Source: Salinimicrobium sp963739625 (lineage in GTDB: Bacteria; Bacteroidota; Bacteroidia; Flavobacteriales; Flavobacteriaceae). Taken from it: DNA of 64,000 nt. Positions 9,448-15,951 of this stretch are shown one piece after another. The position numbers were made by a program, and so were the translations under genes. The notes under the pieces were generated by a model. The model saw only the letters and a list, made by a program, of their open reading frames with translations. It searched no databases and had not been told where the DNA came from. Position 1 is the first letter of the stretch. Each line of letters opens with the position of its first letter. The stretch spans positions 62,001 through 126,000 of the forward strand of contig CAVUAU010000007.1 of the NCBI GenBank assembly GCA_963739625.1. Reading direction: 5' to 3'.

Positions 9448-10976
9448 TTATGTTTTCAACCTCACATAGTAAGGATAGCTTGCGTCAATATCACCTAAGT
9501 CTATAGTAATTGCGTCTGTGATTGTATTATCATCAATTACAGAACAAGCTGAGGATACTACTGTTCCTCCGTCACTTGAAGCTACTCGTAGCTCATAAGC
9601 GGAAAATTCCAAATTAGAAGAAGCATAGAGATTAGCTCCCACAACCAGCTGAACCATCGGTATCTATAGTAACTTTAGCCGTACCTATTTCAGTACCACC
9701 TTCATACATAAAAAGGATATCATCCAGTGGAATTCACCTGAACATATGCATCAGATCCTCCCATCCATGCTACTGAACAACCGGCATCCAATGGTCATTG
9801 GCTTCAGCAATGGCACAAACATTCTCCAGCATCTTCACAAGCTCCATCTGTTGTTGGTCATCCATGACTTGCAGATCAATTACGACATCGCAGTTATCAA
9901 TATAATCTGGCACACCATCCCCATCAGAATCTATAGGACAACCAGCGTTTTCACCAGTAGGTATAAACATCAACTCCTGCTGGAGTATCTGGACAATTGT
10001 CATTATCGTCGATCACACCGTCATTATCGGCATCACTTGGTTGTTCTCCATTATCATCACATCCAAATCTTAGGTGATTGTAATCAACAACATCAGTTCC
10101 ATCAAAGTTGGCGATAATATCTGCCGCGCTAAGATCTCCTTCAATAGGTGCCATTGCAGCAGCATCATAAACTCCATCCCAATCAAGAAGGGTCACTGTG
10201 TAGTGAATATATGCTTCATCGCCATATTCAGCCAGGATTGGAAGGTCAAAACAAAGTGGATCTGCATATGGATCACCATCGTCATTGATATCTACATTAT
10301 TGATAACTCCGGTATAAACAGGTTCTCCATCTATAGTAATATCTACAGAATATCTGGCAGGATAGTGTCTTCCTGAAGGATCACAATAGTTTGCAAAGAA
10401 ACAATATTCGTACACCTGGGTAGCATCAAGCTCAAAGAAGGTGTAACCATATTCATTTACATCACGGTTGTCAAAACATAGTACAGGTACATCAACATAT
10501 TTTTTAACGCCTGCACCAAGGCTAATATCCATTGGTAAAGGATTCTCAACCCAATCGGCCAGAGCACCTCCGGTTCTTGGAGCAATCCAAATTAGACCTC
10601 CATCTGCATTATAAACAGCAAAGTGGTCTAAAACGTAATTTCCTGGTGTCAATTCAAGAGCCGCATCTTCTTCTGTAAAGAGTTCACCGGCCACAAGGTC
10701 AACACGATAAGGATCTTCTGTGGAACCAACAACATCGTTACCGCCTTGCATCAAGACGATCTCAACATAAGCAGGAGCATCATTTGAACAGTCTGGAAGA
10801 TCGTCTAGGGTTGATTGTTTAGTACTTGCTTTTGCAGCAAGATCCTGAACCATTGCACCGAATGACAATGTAGCTTTGTCTGAGGAGCTTTCTCCTGTTG
10901 CTTCATCTTTACTACATGAGGTGAAAAGCAGTGCAAAAACTGCTATGAAACCCAGGTAAATTCTGAAATTTTTCAT
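9448..10976 (-). pseudogene. Modular lipoprotein A1 (paralog family), several frameshifts
   Basis: First of four paralogs. Start 10976 gives MKNFRIYLGFIAVFALLFTS then Cys, a lipobox. Residues about 35-320 form the family's N-terminal module (KATLSFGAMVQDLAAK; LGAGVKKYVDVPVLC; YPARYSVDI; NHLRFGC). Asp-rich calcium-type repeats follow (DADNDGVIDDNDNCPDTPAG, then DSDGDGVPDYIDNC). The frame breaks near 9995, 9785, 9735 and 9660. Joined, the C-terminus reads WMPGCSVAWMGGSDAYVQV, then DILFMYEGGTEIGTAKVTID, and ends DASYPYYVRLKT, a probable beta-sandwich with no family I recognise. Either decayed or badly sequenced in the repeats; the N-terminal module is intact. A shared leader word lies at 10997-11010. 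Confidence 0.72.
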
Positions 10977-10996
10977 AATAATTTGATTTAATAATT

Positions 10997-11010
10997 TAGA
11001 ATGGTTAATT
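10997..11010 (-). promoter_or_regulatory. Conserved leader word upstream of lipoprotein A1
   Basis: AATTAACCATTCTA on the minus strand, 20 bases before the start codon. Near-identical copies precede lipoproteins A2 and A3. Possibly a 5'-UTR expression element or part of a promoter. Confidence 0.5.
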
Positions 11011-11012
11011 GA

Positions 11013-11039
11013 AAGGCGGTGAAACAAATTCACCGCCTT
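11013..11039 (-). terminator. Hairpin after lipoprotein A2
   Basis: AAGGCGGTGAA pairs perfectly with TTCACCGCCTT around an ACAAA loop, 11 bases beyond the A2 stop. The T-tract after it is weak, so read-through into A1 is possible. Confidence 0.7.
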
Positions 11040-11049
11040 CTTTATTTTA

Positions 11050-12480
11050 CTATAATTGTTTTACAGTTCCACAAGCAACTGGAAGTGTAGGAACGTAGTC
11101 ACCGTCTACTGTCATACCGTGAAGCACAACTGCACGTTTATCAAGTGGTCCAAGATCAGAAGCGCTTGGATTTCCATTTGAACCAAGAGTAAAGGTACGC
11201 TCATACATCACCCACCCGTTGGCACCGGCTGTAGGCATATTACCGTTTTCATCGGTTAGTGGAAGAATAACAGGACCGTAATAAGGCGCTCCTTCTTCAA
11301 GACTAATGAGTCCATCTTCCCCGGCTGCATCTGCAGGTGGGCAGGTAGATTCACTATCATCTGCGAAACCGTGAACGTGTTGAGGATGTACTTGACCTGG
11401 CTCTAAACCAACTGCCATTACAGCTGCTGTTAATTCAGTTCCGTCAAGACGGAAGTAGGCAAAACCTGCTGCACCAGAATCATTTGTTTGGTAAAGACAG
11501 CTTTTGTAGAACAAAGCGTCATCATCTGGATCCTGGAAAATAGGATCGCTATCTGTGGAACAACCTACTCTAAAGTGAGCATAATCAAGATTATCTTCAC
11601 CATCAAATAGTGCTTTAACCTCATCATCGGTCACAACTGCAGTTTTAACTACTTCTTCAGTCACGTTTCCGTAGGCATCAGAACTTAAAAGAGTCACTTC
11701 TATGTAGTATTCATCCTGTCCTTCTCTGTCAGGTAATGGGAAACATACAGTAGATCCTGCATAGTCTCCAAATTCATTCATCTCAACTGTATTGGTAAGA
11801 TCATCATGAATTTGTTCTCCCTGCTGTCCATCAGCATAGTTCCATACATCTACACTAAAATGAGCAGGATAGTGTCTACCGGTGTCATCACAATAGTTAC
11901 CGAAAATACACATCTCAATAGCTTCACTGGTGTCAATATCGAAGAACATGTAGCCATACTCTCTTACATCTCTGTTGTCGTAGCATAGTACTGAAACATC
12001 AATGTATTTTTTGACTCCCGCCCCAAGATTAATGGTAAGTGGTAGTGGATTGTCTACCCAGTCTGCGAGCACACCTCCTTTTGGTGCCACCCAAATTAGG
12101 TCACCTGCCTCATCATACACCATAAACTGGTCTAGTGAATAAGTTCCTGGTGTAAGTTCGAGTTCAGGAACTTCTTCTGTGAACACCTGTCCATCAACAA
12201 GGTTTACTCTAAATGGATCTTCTGGAGAACCTACGACGTCTGCGCCGTTCTGTGATAAAACAATCTCTACATAGGCAGGCACATCACTGGAACATTGCGG
12301 TAAATCGCTCGCTGTTGACTGCTTGGTAGCAGCCTTGGCGGCTAAATCCTGGACAATTGCTCCAAATGAAAGGCTTGCTTTTTCTGATTGGTCGGTTAAG
12401 TTTTCTTCCTCTTTGCTACAGGAGGCGAAAAACATTGCAAAAATTGCAACAAAACATAAATAGCTAGAAATTTTTTTCAT
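11050..12480 (-). CDS. Modular lipoprotein A2 with CHRD-like C-terminal domain
   Basis: Intact 476-residue paralog. Signal and lipobox: MKKISSYLCFVAIFAMFFAS then Cys. The family N-terminal module occupies about residues 35-310 (ASLSFGAIVQDLAAK; DNPLPLTINLGAGVKKY; NYCDDTGRHYPAHFSVDVW; YAHFRVGC). Unlike A1, A3 and A4 it has hardly any Asp-rich repeat (only FQDPDDDALF). Residues about 330-476 resemble a CHRD domain: FAYFRLDGTELTAAVMAVGL, then HPQHVHGF, GPVILPLTDENG and RAVVLHGMTVDG. CHRD domains have an immunoglobulin-like fold and occur in secreted bacterial proteins. Probably surface exposed; function unknown. Confidence 0.8.
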   Translation of the reverse strand: MKKISSYLCFVAIFAMFFASCSKEEENLTDQSEKASLSFGAIVQDLAAKAATKQSTASDLPQCSSDVPAYVEIVLSQNGADVVGSPEDPFRVNLVDGQVFTEEVPELELTPGTYSLDQFMVYDEAGDLIWVAPKGGVLADWVDNPLPLTINLGAGVKKYIDVSVLCYDNRDVREYGYMFFDIDTSEAIEMCIFGNYCDDTGRHYPAHFSVDVWNYADGQQGEQIHDDLTNTVEMNEFGDYAGSTVCFPLPDREGQDEYYIEVTLLSSDAYGNVTEEVVKTAVVTDDEVKALFDGEDNLDYAHFRVGCSTDSDPIFQDPDDDALFYKSCLYQTNDSGAAGFAYFRLDGTELTAAVMAVGLEPGQVHPQHVHGFADDSESTCPPADAAGEDGLISLEEGAPYYGPVILPLTDENGNMPTAGANGWVMYERTFTLGSNGNPSASDLGPLDKRAVVLHGMTVDGDYVPTLPVACGTVKQL

Positions 12481-12509
12481 GACATGTTTGGTTTAATTAA
12501 TATTTATAA

Positions 12510-12523
12510 TAGAATGGTTAATT
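12510..12523 (-). promoter_or_regulatory. Conserved leader word upstream of lipoprotein A2
   Basis: AATTAACCATTCTA on the minus strand, 29 bases before the ATG, identical to the A1 copy. Confidence 0.5.
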
Positions 12524-12547
12524 TTTATAAGCAGTTAGATGATTTAA

Positions 12548-12577
12548 AAAACCACCCCGAAAATATTCGGGGTGGTT
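12548..12577 (-). terminator. Terminator of lipoprotein A3
   Basis: A 12-bp perfect stem AACCACCCCGAA/TTCGGGGTGGTT with an AATA loop, followed on the minus strand by a T-run. It lies just after the stop at 12585. Confidence 0.88.
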
Positions 12578-12584
12578 GTAAACC

Positions 12585-14369
12585 CTATTCATTTGAAGGA
12601 CATGCATCTGCATGAACGATCAACCAGAAGTCACCACTATTGGTGAAGTCATAAGAAAGACCATCGCTGTCTGGGTTGAAAGAATATTCAAACTGGCCAG
12701 GAGCCGAAGTTGTAGGTACATCATCTGAAAGATAGATATGAACTTCGTCGAGTTGGTTTCCGTCAAAGACATCGATCCAAACAGTAACATCATCTCCGTC
12801 CTGTTCTACATGTACGTTTCCTATCCAGTAGCCTTTAGAAACATCATTTTGTCCTGCGGCTGCCATCATAATTGAACAATCCTTCCCTTCTACGTTACTC
12901 ATCTTCTCCAACACCAAAGTGTTCTGCCCAACCGCCGAACGGTTTGAAGTAAGGTCAAGGTCATCACAAACTGGTCCATCGCCTCAATCATTGCAGTCTC
13001 ACAAATTGTCAAGAACATCGTTATCTGAATCGGCCTGATCAGCATTTGCAGTTTCCGGCATTATCACTCGTGTCTCAGATACCATCACCCGGAAGTGCGT
13101 CATCACAAGCATTTCCGAGACCATCATTGTCAGTATCCATTTGATCTGGGTTGTAGACATTTGGACAATTGTCATCATCATCACAAATACCATCTTCATC
13201 TGAATCTCCACCTTTGTCGGCACAAGGATTTCACCTGGACTGTCATCACAGGCATCTCCAATTCCCGTCGTATCGGCGTCGGCCTGATCAGGGTTGGCAG
13301 TTTCAACACAATTGTCACAAACATCTCCAACACCGTCTCCATCAGAATCGGCCTGGTCTGGGTTATAAACGTGAGGACAGTTGTCCTACATCGTCATCAA
13401 TACCGTCATCGTCTAATCATCATTGTACGCCAATCGTCACCGGGTATCTCCACAACCAAATCTTACGTGCATATAGTCAACATTGTCATCTCCGTCAAAG
13501 TTAGCTATCACTTCATCTCTACTTAAGCTTCCTGTAATTGGTGCCATTTCGGCTGCGTCATAAACGCCTTCCCAATCTAAAAGTGTAATAGTATAATCAA
13601 TATACTCTTCATCATCTGCATATTCTGCAAGGTCTGGAAGTGCAAGACATAATGGTTCAGCATAGTAGTCACCGTCATTATTGGTGCCTACAGTGTTGAT
13701 CTCTCCTGTATAGATTGGATTACCATCAATACTGATGTCTACAGAATATCTGGCAGGGAAGTGTCTTCCTTCAGGAGTACAGTAGTTTGCAAAGAAGCAG
13801 AATTCGAAGGCTTTATTGGTATCCAATTCAAAGAATTGATAACCATATTGATTCACATCTCTGTCATCATAGCAAAGCACTGAAACATCAACATATTTTT
13901 TAACTCCTGCACCCAGGTTAATGTCGAGTGGCAGTGGATTGTCTACCCAGTCGGCAAGGGTTCCTCCTTTAGGAGCCAACCAGATCAATTCTCCTGCAGC
14001 ATTGTAAACAGAAAAATGTTCAAGGCTGTAAGTTCCTGGTTCCAATTCAAGTTCAGGTACTTCTTCAGTGAACAATTGTCCATCTACAAGATTAACCTGG
14101 AATGGATCTTCAAGGGTACCAACAACGGCAGTTTCACCTTGCGTAAGAACAATTTCTACATAAGCCGGAGTGTCATCTGAACAAGCCGGAAGATCCCCTA
14201 CTTCAGAGGCCTGTTTTGTGGCACTTTTAGCCGCAAGGTCCTGTACAATTGCACCAAAAGACAAAGTCGCTTTTTCGCTTGTGTCCTGTGATGGTTCATC
14301 TTTACTACAAGAAGTAAAGAACAGCGCGAATACTGCGAGACACGCCAGGTAATAATTAAATTTTTTCAT
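12585..14369 (-). pseudogene. Modular lipoprotein A3 with long Asp-rich repeat tract, several frameshifts
   Basis: Third paralog. MKKFNYYLACLAVFALFFTS then Cys is a lipobox. The N-terminal module (residues about 30-310; ATLSFGAIVQDLAAKSA, LGAGVKKYVDVSVLC, MHVRFGC) is intact down to about 13440. From there to about 12985 the frame changes repeatedly. Combining frames gives thrombospondin type-3 repeats: NPDQADSDGDGVGDVCDNC, then CDDDDNCPNVYNPDQMDTDN and a third NADQADSDND. The C-terminal domain is open again from about 12960 (NTLVLEKMSNVEGKDCSIMM to WLIVHADACPSNE). The breaks are confined to the repeats, which suggests slippage or misassembly rather than random decay. The C-terminal domain is unlike A1, A2 or A4. 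Confidence 0.7.
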
Positions 14370-14400
14370 AGTTGAAAAAGGTTTTTGATTAATAAATATT

Positions 14401-14414
14401 TAGAATGGTTAATA
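14401..14414 (-). promoter_or_regulatory. Conserved leader word upstream of lipoprotein A3
   Basis: TATTAACCATTCTA on the minus strand, 31 bases before the ATG; 13 of 14 bases match the copies before A1 and A2. Confidence 0.5.
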
Positions 14415-14532
14415 ATGCTTATATGGACGCTCCAAAGGGAGCAGATACAGCCATGCTTTTTGTTCTTCTTTTTGGGGGGAGGAGTATTTTCTCAGAATGT
14501 TCTTTAAATGTAGGAATTATCTTAGCTATAAA

Positions 14533-14550
14533 CTATGGGGGAATTCCCCC
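14533..14550. promoter_or_regulatory. Perfect 18-bp palindrome downstream of LuxR gene, upstream of lipoprotein A3
   Basis: ATGGGGGAATTCCCCCAT is a perfect dyad with no loop, 13 bases after the regulator stop and 160 bases before the A3 start. It is a candidate operator for the adjacent regulator. A rho-independent terminator is less likely because there is no loop. Confidence 0.45.
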
Positions 14551-14562
14551 ATTTTTACCCCT

Positions 14563-15564
14563 CTAGATATCTATGAGGTTATGGTTCAATGCATAGACCA
14601 CGCTTTCAAGGATGGTTCCCGAGTTGGTCCTTCGTATAATACTGGCCCGGTGCTTTTCTATGGTCTTGATAGAAATACAAAGGGCTTCTGAAATTTCCTT
14701 GGTCTTATATCCTTTGCACAACAGGGAAATGATCTCCTGTTCTCTTTGAGTAAAAGGTTTCTCAATTGTGGCATCAACATGGAAATACTTTTCTGTTTCC
14801 TGAGAGGAAGATCCTACCGCTTCATTAAGAGAGAACTCCATTCCGGTGAAGTTGATCATCATCACCATTTGGCCGCTCAAGGCTTTATCCAGTTTGGAAA
14901 AGGAAATTTTTGCCTCCCTCAACTTGTCATTCATCAATAACACAGTTGTTGTAGAAGCTTTCATGTGTTTACCTTTAATAAACTTTTTAAGTGTCTCCCT
15001 CACCTTATTTTTGTTTTTGCTCACCACCAGGTCAGATAGACGCATCTGTTTTTTTCCGGTGATAAAGAAGTCTTTTTTGAAAGCATCATTCATTGCAATG
15101 ATCTTTTCATCCTGTAACAGGATTACCGGGTGGCCTAACAGGTTGAATAAACCCATAAAGGAATCTTTCCAGTAGTTAGAGAGACATTTTTTCATTTGAA
15201 CCACTCCTTCAATTTCTTTCATGATCGAATTGAAACAGAGTGGGTCATATAAAATACCATCTACTACTTCTTTATAATTGCGGTCCAGTACGGTTTTATT
15301 CTCTTTATCACCAAACAAAAAGAGATAGCTTTTGTTTAGGAAATGGGAGGATTTAAAATTCTGAAGGTTTTTTAAGCTTTCGAGCCCAAGGGATACATAA
15401 TCTATTAGGATAATATCTGGAAGATAGCTCAGGGCCATGGGATAAGCAGCATGTATACTTTTCACGCTGGTTATTTCATAAGTTCCCGAAGCTACACTTT
15501 CTATTCCGGTTAAAAATTCTGAATTCTTGGTAATCAGGAGTAGTTGTTTCTTTTCCATCTTCAA
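14563..15564 (-). CDS. LuxR-type transcriptional regulator with degenerate receiver and PAS-like region
   Basis: Cytoplasmic DNA-binding protein of 333 residues. Residues about 270-330 are a LuxR/GerE HTH: FTQREQEIISLLCKGYKTKE, then CISIKTIEKHRASI. Residues 5-115 look like a receiver domain. A candidate phospho-Asp is present (ILIDYVSLG), but the acidic pair at the first strand is replaced (LLLITKNSE) and the conserved Lys is missing (GILYDP), so phosphorylation is doubtful. The middle region (GHPVILLQDEKIIAMNDAFK) is PAS-like. It precedes the three lipoproteins on the same strand and is divergent from uvrA. A local regulatory role is inferred from position only. Confidence 0.8.
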   Translation of the reverse strand: MKMEKKQLLLITKNSEFLTGIESVASGTYEITSVKSIHAAYPMALSYLPDIILIDYVSLGLESLKNLQNFKSSHFLNKSYLFLFGDKENKTVLDRNYKEVVDGILYDPLCFNSIMKEIEGVVQMKKCLSNYWKDSFMGLFNLLGHPVILLQDEKIIAMNDAFKKDFFITGKKQMRLSDLVVSKNKNKVRETLKKFIKGKHMKASTTTVLLMNDKLREAKISFSKLDKALSGQMVMMINFTGMEFSLNEAVGSSSQETEKYFHVDATIEKPFTQREQEIISLLCKGYKTKEISEALCISIKTIEKHRASIIRRTNSGTILESVVYALNHNLIDI

Positions 15565-15756
15565 TCGTTTTGGTTAGTTCTCCTTTGCAGAAAAATTTTG
15601 TCAGAATATGATTATTATAGGTAATTATAAATCTGCTCCCACAAAAGCTTTTAAACTTGCCCGTCAGCCTTTGTTTCAAGAGTAAATATATACGATCTTA
15701 TTCAAAAGTAATCCTAAACTTATGTAGTAGTACCCTTACAACCAGATAGTTAAAAC

Positions 15757-15823
15757 CCTTAAAACTGCACCACCATTTTGTAGGAATTATGAAAAAATTA
15801 ATCTTTAAAGTGCAGTTTTAAGG
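15757..15823. repeat. Inverted repeat, 14-bp perfect arms
   Basis: CCTTAAAACTGCAC at 15757-15770 pairs with GTGCAGTTTTAAGG at 15810-15823; the spacer is 39 bases. It could fold as RNA or bind a regulator of luxR or uvrA. Confidence 0.7.
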
Positions 15824-15903
15824 AGTTTTTTATAGGAAAAAATTTTGCATAAATTTGAAGTTCTTCGAATAGTTTGTGAGAAGTTTCACATAACACCCCC
15901 CGC

Positions 15904-15934
15904 TTTCGTAATTTAAGCAGTTTCAGTACCTTTG
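15904..15934 (+). promoter_or_regulatory. Promoter of uvrA
   Basis: TTCG at 15904-15907 and TACCTTTG at 15927-15934 are 19 bases apart, a good fit to the Bacteroidota TTTG/TAnnTTTG promoter. The expected transcript start lies near 15940, which supports the ATG at 15952 rather than the TTG at 15940. Confidence 0.65.
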
Positions 15935-15951
15935 CCCTCTTGAAAAATTTT

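Larger units (their letters stand above)
15565..15951. promoter_or_regulatory. Divergent luxR-uvrA intergenic region with long inverted repeat
   Basis: About 390 AT-rich bases without a supportable gene. They hold a 14-bp perfect inverted repeat (15757-15770 and 15810-15823), a 12-bp word TGTAGGAATTAT at 15779-15790 that recurs at 14509-14520 on the far side of luxR, and the uvrA promoter. Confidence 0.6.

Noticed and set aside
12985..13440. CRISPR-like repeated pattern
   Set aside because: Periodicity comes from translated thrombospondin-3-like repeats; units are not identical and have no unique spacers.
13095..13526. His-rich plus-strand open frames opposite lipoprotein A3
   Set aside because: They are the antisense reading of the GAT/GAC-rich calcium repeats (ATC and GTC appear as CAT-rich frames) and have no start context.
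14533..14550. Rho-independent terminator of the LuxR-type gene
   Set aside because: The palindrome has no loop and no adjacent T-run on the minus strand, so a protein-binding site is preferred.
15789..15821. Tiny frame MKKLIFKVQF between luxR and uvrA
   Set aside because: Ten codons, ending inside the inverted repeat; no support beyond an ATG in AT-rich DNA.
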